The notes under the pieces: model-generated | Told to the model about the DNA's origin: nothing | What the model saw: only the letters and a program-made list of their open reading frames with translations | Databases searched by the model: none | Translations under genes and position numbers: made by a program | Part shown: piece after piece, positions 1 through 8,911 of the stretch | How the letters are laid out: each line of letters starts with the position of its first letter | Numbering within the stretch: the stretch's first letter is position 1 | NCBI GenBank assembly: GCA_934254825.1 | Contig: CAKQMB010000014.1 | Coordinates: 6,188 to 70,187, forward strand | DNA length: 64,000 nt | Direction: 5' to 3' | Source of the DNA: an uncultured Clostridia bacterium | GTDB taxonomy: Bacteria > Bacillota > Clostridia > Christensenellales > Borkfalkiaceae

Positions 1-720
1 AAGTATTCCGATAAAGCCGAAAAAGCCGTTTTGAGTAATATTGATTTTCACATTAAATCGGGCGAAACTGTCGGCATTTTGGGAGGAACGGGTTCAAGCA
101 AAACTTCGCTTATCAATCTGATTTCACGGCTTTACGACGTTACGGAAGGTGAAGTAAAAGTCGGTGGCGTAAACGTAAAAAAATACAATCTTGACTCGCT
201 CAGACAAAACGTTGCGGTCGTTTTGCAAAAAAACGTACTGTTTTCGGGAACGATAGAAGAAAACCTTAAATGGGGCGACGAAAACGCGACGGAAGAAGAA
301 ATGAAAAGGGCTTGCGAGATTTCGCAGGCAGACGAATATATTCGCTCTTTTTCCGAAGGATATAAAACTTATCTTGAAGAAGGCGGAACAAATCTCTCCG
401 GTGGGCAAAAACAACGTCTTTGTATAGCCCGCGCTCTTCTTCGCAAGCCGAAGATTTTAATACTCGACGACTCCACGAGTGCCGTCGATACTAAAACCGA
501 CGCTCTTATTCGTAAAGGCTTAAAAGAAACGATGCCCGAAACTACTAAAATAATAATAGCACAACGTATTTCGTCCATTCAGGACGCCGATTTAATAGTC
601 GTTTTGGATAACGGAACGATTAACGGAATAGGTTCTCACGAAGAACTTCTGAAATCGAACGCAATATACAAAGAGATTTATGAAACGCAAAATAAAACGG
701 GAGGTAACGATAATGAATAA
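1..720 (+). CDS. ABC exporter subunit, C-terminal ATPase part (truncated at window start)
   Basis: The reading frame is open from base 1, so the gene begins upstream; only the nucleotide-binding domain is inside the window. It shows a Walker A loop GGTGSSKTS (about 82-108), a canonical LSGGQ signature (about 394-408) and a Walker B ending LILDDSTSAVD. The catalytic Glu after Walker B is Asp (469-471) and the switch His is Gln (IAQR, 562-564). These are the marks of the degenerate site of heterodimeric ABC exporters of the TM287/TM288 type. Its partner follows with an 8-bp overlap. The substrate cannot be told from sequence; lipids, peptides or drugs are all usual for the family. Confidence 0.93.
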   Translation, partial: KYSDKAEKAVLSNIDFHIKSGETVGILGGTGSSKTSLINLISRLYDVTEGEVKVGGVNVKKYNLDSLRQNVAVVLQKNVLFSGTIEENLKWGDENATEEEMKRACEISQADEYIRSFSEGYKTYLEEGGTNLSGGQKQRLCIARALLRKPKILILDDSTSAVDTKTDALIRKGLKETMPETTKIIIAQRISSIQDADLIVVLDNGTINGIGSHEELLKSNAIYKEIYETQNKTGGNDNE

Positions 721-2620
721 TGCGGCATTAAACAATAAAAAGCCGTCGAGTATGAAACGGTTGATTAAATATATTTTCTCGCATAACAAAGCGGCAATGA
801 CAATCGTAACAATTTGTCTTTTCGTGTCCGCGATAGCATCTTCGGCATCCGGCGTGTTTCTGTTCTTCCTGATAGACAATGTTATAACGCCTGCTATTTC
901 AAACGGGTTTGCAAGCGTAGCGGGAACGTTTGTCGCACTTATTGCGTTAATGGCGGTAGTATACGGACTCGGTATTCTTGCTACGACCTGCTATTCGTTT
1001 ATAGTAGCAAAAATGGGACAAACAACACTGAATCATCTTCGCAAAGATATGTTTGCGAAAATGGAACAACTTCCTGTGAAATATTTTGACAGTCATAAGC
1101 ACGGCGATATTATGTCTTACTACACTAACGACATAGACGCTATACGACAATTTATTTCGCAAAGTATGATTCAGATTATGAACACCGTATTCACGCTCGT
1201 CATTTTAACGGTGGCTATGCTGTATTTCTCGGTATGGCTTACGATTATCGTTTACGCGTGCGCTGCCGTTATGCTTACGGTTATAAAGATCGTCGGCGGA
1301 AAGTCAGCCAAAAACTTCGTAGCGCAACAGCATTCCACGGCAAAAATCGAAGGATTTATAGAGGAAATTATAGGTGGAGAAAAAGTCGTTAAAGTCTTTA
1401 CTCACGAACAGCGTTCCATTGAAGATTTCAGAAAAATTAACGACATCGTGAAAAATGATTCTGCAAAAGCCAACGAATATGGCAATATCATTATGCCGTG
1501 TCTTGGCAGTATAGGCAATTATATGTACGTTCTTCTCGCTTTTATCGGTGGAATTTTTTGCCTTGTTGCAGGGTTCAAAAACGTATCGCTGACAGGTGTT
1601 TCCGCAATGAGTGCGGCTGTTATCGTTTCGTTTTTGCAAATGTCGCGGCAGTTCGGACAATCCATTGCTCAGGTGTCGCAACAAACGTCTATGTGTGCTA
1701 TGGCTTTTGCGGGAGCAGACAGAGTTTTTGCTTTGATAGACGAAAAACCGGAAGATGACGACGGATACGTTACGCTTGTAAATGCAAAATATAACGAGAA
1801 TGGCGAACTTTGCGAATGCAAAGAAAAAACGGATCTTTGGGCGTGGAAACACCCGCACCACGACGGAACTACGACTCTTACGGAACTGAAAGGCAATATA
1901 GTGCTCGATCACGTCGATTTCGGTTACGAAGAAAATCATATTGTCCTTCACGATATTTCAATAAATGCCGCGGCGGGGCAAAAAATGGCGTTTGTCGGCG
2001 CAACGGGCGCAGGAAAAACCACCATAACAAACCTTATCAATCGCTTTTACGATATAGCGGACGGAAAAATCCGTTACGACGGAATCAATATCAACAAAAT
2101 CAAAAAAGCCGACCTTCGTAATTCCCTCACCGTCGTATTGCAGGAAACAAATTTGTTTACGGGAACCGTTGCCGATAATATCCGTTACGGAAAACTCGAC
2201 GCGACCGAAGAAGAAATCGTCGCCGCCGCAAAAACGGCAAACGCTTACGATTTCATTATGAAATTACCCGACGGCTTCAATACAATGCTGACAAGCGACG
2301 GCGCAAATCTTTCGCAGGGGCAACGCCAACTTCTTTCCATTGCTCGTGCCGCTATTGCCGATACTCCGTTACTTATTCTGGACGAGGCAACTTCGTCAAT
2401 CGACACAAGAACGGAAAAACTCGTGCAGAAAGGCACGGACGAAATCATGAAAGGCAGAACGGTTTTTGTTATAGCCCATCGTCTTTCCACCGTACAGAAT
2501 GCCGATAAAATTCTTGTTCTTGATCACGGTAAAATTATTGAAGAAGGCAATCACGAAGAACTTATCGCAAAGCACGGCACTTATTATCAATTATATACAG
2601 GTGCGTTTGAACTTGAATAA
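713..2620 (+). CDS. ABC exporter subunit, transmembrane domain plus ATPase
   Basis: 635 residues: an N-terminal six-helix ABC exporter membrane domain and a C-terminal ATPase with Walker A GATGAGKTT, signature LSQGQRQLL, Walker B LLILDEATSSID with the catalytic Glu present, and switch IAHRLS. The signature is degenerate (LSQGQ) while the Walker B and His are intact, which is complementary to the first subunit, so the pair would have one working and one dead ATP site. I chose the ATG at 713 because GGGAGG lies 7-12 bases upstream; an in-frame ATG at 680 has no such site. The two genes overlap and are surely co-translated. Confidence 0.93.
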   Translation: MNNAALNNKKPSSMKRLIKYIFSHNKAAMTIVTICLFVSAIASSASGVFLFFLIDNVITPAISNGFASVAGTFVALIALMAVVYGLGILATTCYSFIVAKMGQTTLNHLRKDMFAKMEQLPVKYFDSHKHGDIMSYYTNDIDAIRQFISQSMIQIMNTVFTLVILTVAMLYFSVWLTIIVYACAAVMLTVIKIVGGKSAKNFVAQQHSTAKIEGFIEEIIGGEKVVKVFTHEQRSIEDFRKINDIVKNDSAKANEYGNIIMPCLGSIGNYMYVLLAFIGGIFCLVAGFKNVSLTGVSAMSAAVIVSFLQMSRQFGQSIAQVSQQTSMCAMAFAGADRVFALIDEKPEDDDGYVTLVNAKYNENGELCECKEKTDLWAWKHPHHDGTTTLTELKGNIVLDHVDFGYEENHIVLHDISINAAAGQKMAFVGATGAGKTTITNLINRFYDIADGKIRYDGININKIKKADLRNSLTVVLQETNLFTGTVADNIRYGKLDATEEEIVAAAKTANAYDFIMKLPDGFNTMLTSDGANLSQGQRQLLSIARAAIADTPLLILDEATSSIDTRTEKLVQKGTDEIMKGRTVFVIAHRLSTVQNADKILVLDHGKIIEEGNHEELIAKHGTYYQLYTGAFELE

Positions 2621-2622
2621 AT

Positions 2623-2790
2623 ATGAGTGAAATTACCAGAAAGTACTTGGCGAGCAAATGTTCGTATGTTATAATACGAGCGAGAATACTTGCTTGCAAG
2701 GGTTTTCGAGCGCAGTATTTCAACGGAAACGGCGATTTGGCGAAGAAGCGCATGGCAACGGCAGTTGCCGACAAAATTTTATTTCTTTAA
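2623..2790 (+). CDS. possible 55-residue small protein downstream of the ABC exporter
   Basis: An open frame starting two bases after the ABC stop codon encodes a basic 55-residue peptide (begins MSEITRKYLASKC). It has three Cys, and no membrane segment or known domain. There is no clear ribosome binding site, so translation would need coupling to the gene before. A promoter-like TTGGCG-N17-TATAAT (2647-2675) lies inside it. I do not recognise it and it may be chance. Confidence 0.22.
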   Translation: MSEITRKYLASKCSYVIIRARILACKGFRAQYFNGNGDLAKKRMATAVADKILFL

Positions 2791-3046
2791 AAAGAGAGAT
2801 ATCGGCGTGGTTTTTAAATTGTATCAAACTCGGCTTTATTTTATTATATTACTACAAGTAACTTTTGTCAAGATACCCGCAAAATGGGATATATAGGGTT
2901 GTTCGGGTTTGCAAAACATATGAGACGGATATAGTAAAAAGTAGTTGATAAATATTTGTTGTGCAAATAGTTCCAAATAAAATGAATAGAAACGCTGATT
3001 AAACAAATAAAATATTTTAAAAAGAATATCACCGGAATAAAAAAGT
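2791..3046. other. AT-rich intergenic stretch
   Basis: About 250 AT-rich bases between the end of the small open frame and the terminator at 3047. Short open frames here look like chance. I see no repeat, tRNA or riboswitch signature. Confidence 0.5.
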
Positions 3047-3085
3047 GCGGGCGGCTCCGAAAGGAGCCGCCCGCTTGTTTATTTT
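3047..3085. terminator. strong bidirectional intrinsic terminator
   Basis: Perfect 12-bp GC-rich stem (3047-3058 with 3063-3074) closed by a GAAA tetraloop. T-rich tracts flank it on both strands: TTGTTTATTTTA on plus, ACTTTTTTATT on minus. It sits 46 bases after the stop of the minus-strand lipoprotein gene and can also stop readthrough from the ABC operon. Confidence 0.85.
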
Positions 3086-3119
3086 AACTTATAGAACTAA
3101 ACTTAAATAGTTTCAGTTA

Positions 3120-5942
3120 TCAGTCTTTCTTTTCTCCGTCTCCGTTGTCGCCGTCGCCGTCGCCGTAGTCATAGGCTTCGTCGGTTGCGTCGGGAGCTTC
3201 GATGTTGTTCTTATTGGCGTTCTTGCCGTTTCCGCTGTATCTCTTGGATTTGTCGTAACCTTTCTGATAATAAGATTCGGCTTTGCGCTTTTTGCTCTTC
3301 TTGTTCTTGGTCGACATACGAATGATAACCGCAACGAGTGCCGCAACAAGAACAACCGCGATTATAATCGAAACGATTTGGAGCCAAGCATAGCTCGAAG
3401 TGCTTGTGCTGTCGGACGTGCTGTCGGAAGCGGACGTGCTGTCGCTTGCGGAGTCGCCCGCCTCGATAACGTAATCGTCGGAGTCGATCGTGTCGTAACG
3501 ATAGAACATAACGACTGCGGTTCTGTCGTCGCCCGAAGTATTTTTAAGATAACCGTAAGAAACGACTACGTCGGTAGTTTCGACGACTTTATCGACCTTG
3601 TTGCCGTTTTCGTCTTCTTCCTGAACGGGGTTCTTCTTGTCTTCGTCGGTGTAATACTTAACGGTCTTGGTGTAAGAAGCGGTTTCTTCCAACTCGTAAA
3701 GAGAGGATTTAGCTGCGTAAGCGGAAACGAGAGTGTCGTAGTCGCTTGCGGAGGAGTAGGTAGCTCCCTTGTCCGCGCTGCCGATAAGCATTGCGCCTTT
3801 GCCTTCGAAACCGTATTGAAGCTCTAAGGTCTTAGCCTTGTCGCCCGTTCTGATTATAAACGTTACGGTGGTGTAACCGTCGAGAGCTTTCTTGCTGTTC
3901 GCGTTTACTTTCGTAAGCATTTCGTAATCTTCGCCGTTTACGGTGAATTTGGAAATCTGACTCTTGGAGTCGATCTCGGTGGTGTCGTAATCGTAAAGTC
4001 TTACAAACGCTTCGCCGTCGATAACTCTGAGTTTAACGCTGAAACTGTAAACGCTGTTTGCGGGAACGGTGATCGGAAGACCGTTGGAGGTCATGCGAAT
4101 GTAGTAACCGTTTACGGAGTAAAGCGCGATAGCCTGAACTTCCTTGTTGTCGCCGGTAAGACCTGCGATATAGTCTTTTTTAAGAGCGTTAAGCGCGTCG
4201 TTAAGACCGTTTACGGAGTAGTTATAAGCGCTGTTGACGAGAATTGCTTTGTGTCCCGCGTCGGTGTTTCCTGCCGCTCTGTAAGCTCCGCCGGTGATCT
4301 GATCGACGCTTACTTCGTAACCGTCGTAACGGTCGTTCGCGTCTTTCTTGGTTGCGTCGTACATAACGGCGCCGGTAGTGATTGCGTAGCTGTCCTTGGT
4401 TTCGTCGTCCTTATTGTCGTCGTCGGAAACGTCGGAGTTGTAATCGCCGAGAAGAGTAACTTTCGTACCGTTGTTCGAGGTGTCCGCAAGGTTGAATTCT
4501 TCTTCGTTGAGTTTTACTACTTTGAAATCTTTGAATACGGCTTTTCCGGTGGGGAAGTCCGCGTTTACGGTCGATTCCGAAGTGGGACCGAACGTGATTT
4601 TAAGCTGATACTGTAACGGTTTTTCGCCGTCGGTTCTGTTGGTCGTAAGGTAGATCGCGTATCTTACGTCTTTTCCGTCGGTAGCGAAGCTGTCGAAACC
4701 GCCGTTTTCTTTGTTGTTATCGAGAACCTTTACGGAAGCGTTCTTGGAATAGCTCTTTGCGGAAACGTTTGCGATGAAGGAAATCATTATTCCTTTGTAG
4801 TCGGTGTCCGCGTCCTTGTCGTTGTCGACGTATTTTTCGAGATCGAAAGGAATAGTCGTGTAAGAATAGGAAGTGCCGTACGCTCTTTCAAGGTTACTGA
4901 AATCGATCGTGAGTTCGCCGTTTTCGGGAGCGTTTACGGTGTAACCTTCGCTGTCGTCTATTCCGCCGATGTTCGCGTTGACGTTGAATTTATTGAAGTC
5001 TCCGCTGCCTCCGCCGAGAACGTCCGTCGAAGTTGCGGCTTTGGTGAAGTCGACCTTAACGGCATCGGCTTCGGATTTAGCGGTGTCGAGAACGAAAGCG
5101 TCTTCGGTTTTGTCTTCTCCGTCGTAGAGGTTAAGAGCTTCGCCGTCTGCTTTTTCGAAATCGCCGGCTTCGAGCTTTTCCATCTTAACGTCGTCGAAAT
5201 AAGCGTAACCGGAGCAGCCTCTGAGCTTGTTGTCGCTCGAACCGTGTCCGAAACCTAAAACTACCTGATATTTGGTGGTAGCATAGTTGCTCGGTCTGAG
5301 GTATATAGTGTACTGTTTCCATTCGCCGTCGGTATCGATGTTGTCGACGATCGTCGAACCGATAGACTGACCTACGGTGTTTTTAACTTCGATGTACGCG
5401 CCTGTGTTTACCTCGGGGTTGTTGTCGGCGTATTTACCCGAAACGTCCTTGGTGAGAACCCAAACGGTAAGTTTGTAATCGACGCCGTATTCCGCGGTGA
5501 TCGTGGTGTTCGAAGTGGTGTACTGCGCGGCGCCTTCTCCCTTGGAGTTTACGTCGTTTGCAAGCATAAGGATTTTGGTTTCGCCCTCCGAAGCGCTTTC
5601 GCGTTCGAGACCCTTATCTTTGTAAGCGTCTTTCGTGATATCGATGATACCGGAAGACTTTGTCGTTCCGTAAGTGGTTCTCGAAGACCACTTAACGGTC
5701 GAGCTGAGCGTGTAAGGATAAGTGGCAGTCTTGGGAACGTAAAGTTCGAAGTTGCCGTTCGCGATCATTTGCGTGTCGTTTACCGTTTCGTCCTCGGAAG
5801 ACGATTCGGAGTCCGAAGCGGTCGAAGATTCGCTTGAATTTCCGCCGCAAGCCGTAGCGCAGCAGAGAACGAGCGAAAGAACGAGCGCGGTCAGAAGCAT
5901 GATGAACGCTTTGAAGTTAAACTTGTTCTGAGTTTTGTTCAT
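3120..5942 (-). CDS. large surface lipoprotein with CBM-like module and C-terminal membrane anchor
   Basis: 940 residues. The N-terminus is a lipoprotein signal (long Leu/Val core, then ATAC-GG lipobox, Cys near residue 33), followed by a Ser/Asp/Glu-rich linker. Residues ~60-255 begin NGNFE and end in YAYFDDVKME, the pattern of CBM4/9-type jelly-roll carbohydrate-binding modules; the middle holds further beta-rich stretches. Near residue 840 comes a Ser/Thr/Asp low-complexity linker, then a ~25-residue hydrophobic helix (IVSIIIAVVLVAALVAVIIR) and a basic ~60-residue tail ending in Asp/Gly repeats. A sugar-binding cell-surface role is inferred. AAAGGTGA lies before the ATG. Having both a lipobox and a C-terminal membrane segment is unusual. 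Confidence 0.8.
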   Translation of the reverse strand: MNKTQNKFNFKAFIMLLTALVLSLVLCCATACGGNSSESSTASDSESSSEDETVNDTQMIANGNFELYVPKTATYPYTLSSTVKWSSRTTYGTTKSSGIIDITKDAYKDKGLERESASEGETKILMLANDVNSKGEGAAQYTTSNTTITAEYGVDYKLTVWVLTKDVSGKYADNNPEVNTGAYIEVKNTVGQSIGSTIVDNIDTDGEWKQYTIYLRPSNYATTKYQVVLGFGHGSSDNKLRGCSGYAYFDDVKMEKLEAGDFEKADGEALNLYDGEDKTEDAFVLDTAKSEADAVKVDFTKAATSTDVLGGGSGDFNKFNVNANIGGIDDSEGYTVNAPENGELTIDFSNLERAYGTSYSYTTIPFDLEKYVDNDKDADTDYKGIMISFIANVSAKSYSKNASVKVLDNNKENGGFDSFATDGKDVRYAIYLTTNRTDGEKPLQYQLKITFGPTSESTVNADFPTGKAVFKDFKVVKLNEEEFNLADTSNNGTKVTLLGDYNSDVSDDDNKDDETKDSYAITTGAVMYDATKKDANDRYDGYEVSVDQITGGAYRAAGNTDAGHKAILVNSAYNYSVNGLNDALNALKKDYIAGLTGDNKEVQAIALYSVNGYYIRMTSNGLPITVPANSVYSFSVKLRVIDGEAFVRLYDYDTTEIDSKSQISKFTVNGEDYEMLTKVNANSKKALDGYTTVTFIIRTGDKAKTLELQYGFEGKGAMLIGSADKGATYSSASDYDTLVSAYAAKSSLYELEETASYTKTVKYYTDEDKKNPVQEEDENGNKVDKVVETTDVVVSYGYLKNTSGDDRTAVVMFYRYDTIDSDDYVIEAGDSASDSTSASDSTSDSTSTSSYAWLQIVSIIIAVVLVAALVAVIIRMSTKNKKSKKRKAESYYQKGYDKSKRYSGNGKNANKNNIEAPDATDEAYDYGDGDGDNGDGEKKD

Positions 5943-6265
5943 AAGTCACCTTTTTGAAGTTTTTAGCCTGTCCGACCCGCGTTCACGACTTCCGAAACCG
6001 AAAATCGAAGCAAATTCCGCTTCTTTTTCCCGTTTTTTTGCGTCGTAAAAGTTCGCGTGTGCGGACGCGACCATATATTAGACTTCTCTATTATACAGCA
6101 TTCGACGAAAAAATGCAATAATTCTACGGCAGATATTAAAGATTTTTACAATTTATCGGAAATTTTTTATTTATGTCGGGGCGCGGAGGATTATAACGGA
6201 ATAATTTGGAAATAATAGTAACTTGTCGGGGTCGCCCGACTATCCGCAGGTGATTGAATAGAAAT
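5943..6265. other. divergent intergenic region
   Basis: 323 bases between two divergent genes. It holds the minus-strand promoter at 6083-6118 and its ~140-base leader. I could not find a convincing promoter for the plus-strand permease genes; AT-rich hexamers around 6195-6225 are candidates. Confidence 0.5.
6083..6118 (-). promoter_or_regulatory. sigma-A promoter of the surface lipoprotein gene
   Basis: On the minus strand TTGCAT (6118-6113), 17-bp spacer, TATAAT (6095-6090) preceded by TG two bases before. Expected start near 6083 gives a leader of about 140 bases before the ATG at 5942. Confidence 0.7.
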
Positions 6266-6634
6266 ATGACTGAAAACATCAAAGAAAAATTATATCTTAT
6301 TTTAACGGGCGTCGTGACCGGACTTGCGAACGGTTTTTTCGGCGGCGGAGGCGGAATGATCGTCGTGCCGTTGCTTACTTTTTTGTTGAAAATGAAAGCG
6401 AAATCCGCTCACGCCACGGCAATAGCGATAATTCTGCCCGTTTCGGCGATAAGCGCGATAGTTTACTTTATCAAGGGGAGTTTCGATTTCTCGGTCGGGC
6501 TTCCGTCCGGCGCGGGCGTGATACTCGGCGGAGTTGCCGGCGCGTGGCTTCTGGGCAAACTTTCTTCGAAATGGATAACGAGGATATTTGCCGTTATAAT
6601 GCTTGCCGCGGGCGTTAAACTGTTGTTTTTCTGA
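6266..6634 (+). CDS. TauE/SafE-type permease, half-size subunit A
   Basis: 122 residues, four predicted membrane helices. The first helix carries the Gly-rich family signature (GLANGFFGGGGGMIVVPLL). Full TauE/SafE (DUF81) proteins are about 250 residues with two copies of this unit; here each copy is a separate gene. A TTG start four codons earlier (6254) is possible, but AGGTGA at 6248-6253 is too close to it and better serves the ATG at 6266. The family exports sulfite or organosulfonates or moves other small anions; the substrate here is unknown. Confidence 0.82.
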   Translation: MTENIKEKLYLILTGVVTGLANGFFGGGGGMIVVPLLTFLLKMKAKSAHATAIAIILPVSAISAIVYFIKGSFDFSVGLPSGAGVILGGVAGAWLLGKLSSKWITRIFAVIMLAAGVKLLFF

Positions 6635-6642
6635 GAGGTAAT

Positions 6643-7044
6643 ATGTGGAAATACGTTTTACTCGTTTTGACGGGGCTTATATCGGGCGTGCTCGGAGGAA
6701 TGGGAATGGGAGGAGGAACTATTCTCATTCCTCTTCTCACCATCTTTTTCGACGTGGAACAAAAACAGGCTCAGGCTGTCAACCTCGCGGCGTTTATTCC
6801 TATGGCGATAGTCTCTCTTATTATTCATATTAAAAATAAGAGAGTGAGAACGAACGGTATTTTATGGATAATAATACCCGCGGCGGGATTGTCGCTCGCG
6901 GGGAGTTTTGCCGCGCAGGCGATGAACGGCGAAATTTTAAAAAGGATATTCGGCGGTTTTCTGCTGCTTCTTTCCGTTGCCCAGTTTTTCTCGGAGGAAA
7001 TAAACGAAAAAATAGAAGAAAAGACGAGCGCGAAAAAAAATTAG
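6643..7044 (+). CDS. TauE/SafE-type permease, half-size subunit B
   Basis: 133 residues, about four membrane helices, again starting with the Gly-rich signature (GLISGVLGGMGMGGGTILIPLL). It follows subunit A by 8 bases with GAGAGG before its ATG, so the two are one operon and probably form one transporter in the inner membrane. The charged tail (EEINEKIEEKTSAKKN) would be cytoplasmic. Confidence 0.82.
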   Translation: MWKYVLLVLTGLISGVLGGMGMGGGTILIPLLTIFFDVEQKQAQAVNLAAFIPMAIVSLIIHIKNKRVRTNGILWIIIPAAGLSLAGSFAAQAMNGEILKRIFGGFLLLLSVAQFFSEEINEKIEEKTSAKKN

Positions 7045-7130
7045 GACGTATTCGTTACCCAACATATCGTCCGCATGTTTGCAAATTGCACAATATGTGG
7101 GGAAAATTGCACAAATCGGCGATACCCCCC

Positions 7131-7159
7131 TTTACAAAATCAAAAAGATATGTTAGTAT
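7131..7159 (+). promoter_or_regulatory. promoter upstream of the Ppx/GppA gene
   Basis: TTTACA (7131-7136), 17-bp spacer, TAGTAT (7154-7159). The expected start near 7166 leaves a leader of about 160 bases before the TTG at 7329. I found no terminator hairpin or leader peptide in that leader. Confidence 0.6.
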
Positions 7160-7328
7160 TATGCAGTAGCTGTTTAAAACCCATACGGAACTCGATTTTC
7201 GGGCGTATCGATAACTTGATTATTCGGCATATATATACGGCTTAAAGGCAAGTTCTTTCGGGGTTTGAAATAACCGCAACTTAATATAAAACGTTTGTAT
7301 TTGATATATTTACTCAGAGGTTAGAAAA

Positions 7329-8843
7329 TTGGAAAAAATCGGAATTATCGACTTAGGCTCGAATACTGCAAGACTCGTCATCGTGGAAATGCTCGGAGAC
7401 GGTCATTTTATCGTTATAGATCAGCTTAAAGAAAGCGTAAGGCTCGGCAAAGATATGGAAAGAGACGGCTTTTTAAAGCCGCAAAGAATAGCCGAAACGC
7501 TTAAAACGCTTAAAATGTTCCGCAAACTTTGCGACGCATACGGTATAGAGAAAATCATCGCCGTCGCGACGGCGGCTGTGAGAAGAGCCAAAAATCAGCG
7601 CAGCTTTCTGGACGAGGTCGCAACGACCTGCGGCATAAAACTCAGAGTTCTGACCGCCGACGAGGAAGCCACTTATGTTTACAAAGGCGTTATCAACACT
7701 ATGGATATTCCCAAAGGGCTTATCCTCGAAATAGGCGGCGGTTCGACGAAAATCGTCCAGTATAACAGAAAAAATCTTCTCCATTTCGAAACGCTTCCGT
7801 TCGGAGCGGTCACTTTGACCGAACTTTTCCAGAACGACGGCATTTCTCCCGCGGAACAGGCGGCTAAGATAGAGGAGTTTTTCACCGAACAGTTAAAACG
7901 TATCGAGTGGCTTAAAGAAGTCGACCCCGAAACGCAGATGATAGGCGTGGGCGGGTCGTTCAGAAGTCTTTGCAAACTCAGCAAGATGATGAAGAAAAGT
8001 CCGATCAACACGGTACATAATTATCGCATAAACGTAGACGAATTCAACAGTTTGTACGATATGCTCAAAGTCCTCGATCTCGATAAAAAGAAGAGAATAA
8101 AGGGCGTTTCGTCTTCCCGCGCGGATATTCTTCCGAGCGCGCTCGCGGCTATCAGCAGTTTCGTCAAATATATGAACTACGAGCAGATGGTCATTTCGGG
8201 TTGCGGTTTAAGAGAGGGCATTATGTTCAATTACGCTATGCCCGCGACTATCGAAAAGCCTATAAGCGACGTTCTGACTTACAGCTTGCAGACGCTCGTA
8301 AGATTTTATAATTGCAATCAGAAACACGTCGAACACGTCGTAAATCTTTCCGTTCAGCTGTTCAAACAGCTCCGCGTGCTTCACAAATTCCCGAGACAGT
8401 ATCTTAAAATACTTAAAGTCGTCGCGATGCTTCACGATTCGGGCGCGTCCATTAAGTATTACGGTTACGAAAAGCATACGGCGTATATCATTATGAACGC
8501 GAGCATTTACGGCATGAGTACGCGCGAAATGGTTATGGCATCTCTTGTAGCCGCCGTTCACGCCAACGACGACCTTAATATGAGCGAAATAGTGAAGTAC
8601 AAGGCGTACGTTTCCGAAGAGGATATAGACGCGATAAGAAAACTCGGCATAATGCTCAGAATTGCTGAAAGTCTTGACAGAAGCATGTCTTCCTGCGTCG
8701 TATCGCTTAACTGCGACGTTCTGGGCGACTCCGTAATAATGAAGACGGAAGTCGAGGGCGACGCTTCGCTCGAAATAAAAGACGCTCTCAACGCGTTCTC
8801 CGATTTCAGAAGAATATTCCACAAAAACCTCGAAATACTTTAA
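7329..8843 (+). CDS. ppx: exopolyphosphatase / guanosine pentaphosphate phosphatase family protein
   Basis: 504 residues. N-terminal ASKHA-fold phosphatase: IGIIDLGSNTARLV phosphate-1 motif, LILEIGGGSTKIV and IGVGGSFRSL later loops. C-terminal HD-type helical domain (HVVNLSVQLF, LKVVAMLHDSG, KHTAYIIMN). This is the long Ppx/GppA architecture, which removes terminal phosphate from polyphosphate or pppGpp. The start is TTG: AGAGG at 7316-7320 is well spaced from it and no ATG is near. It converges on the pyrophosphatase gene, so both neighbours handle phosphoanhydrides. Sequence alone does not separate Ppx from GppA activity. Confidence 0.9.
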   Translation: MEKIGIIDLGSNTARLVIVEMLGDGHFIVIDQLKESVRLGKDMERDGFLKPQRIAETLKTLKMFRKLCDAYGIEKIIAVATAAVRRAKNQRSFLDEVATTCGIKLRVLTADEEATYVYKGVINTMDIPKGLILEIGGGSTKIVQYNRKNLLHFETLPFGAVTLTELFQNDGISPAEQAAKIEEFFTEQLKRIEWLKEVDPETQMIGVGGSFRSLCKLSKMMKKSPINTVHNYRINVDEFNSLYDMLKVLDLDKKKRIKGVSSSRADILPSALAAISSFVKYMNYEQMVISGCGLREGIMFNYAMPATIEKPISDVLTYSLQTLVRFYNCNQKHVEHVVNLSVQLFKQLRVLHKFPRQYLKILKVVAMLHDSGASIKYYGYEKHTAYIIMNASIYGMSTREMVMASLVAAVHANDDLNMSEIVKYKAYVSEEDIDAIRKLGIMLRIAESLDRSMSSCVVSLNCDVLGDSVIMKTEVEGDASLEIKDALNAFSDFRRIFHKNLEIL

Positions 8844-8856
8844 TGAAAAAATCAAA

Positions 8857-8887
8857 CGCCGCGGAAAATTTTCCGCGGCGTAATTTT
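8857..8887. terminator. bidirectional terminator between ppx and ppa
   Basis: Perfect 24-base palindrome (12-bp arms CGCCGCGGAAAA) at 8857-8880 with TAATTTTA on plus and T-rich sequence on minus. It serves the two convergent genes. Confidence 0.8.
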
Positions 8888-8911
8888 ATGCTTTGATTAC
8901 AAAAAGTCGGT

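Noticed and set aside
2658..2896. Two overlapping plus-strand frames of 67-68 codons after the ABC operon
   Set aside because: No ribosome binding sites or domain features; they overlap each other in different frames and run into AT-rich intergenic DNA.
7529..7765. 78-codon frame inside ppx in another phase
   Set aside because: Arg-rich overlap shadow of ppx.
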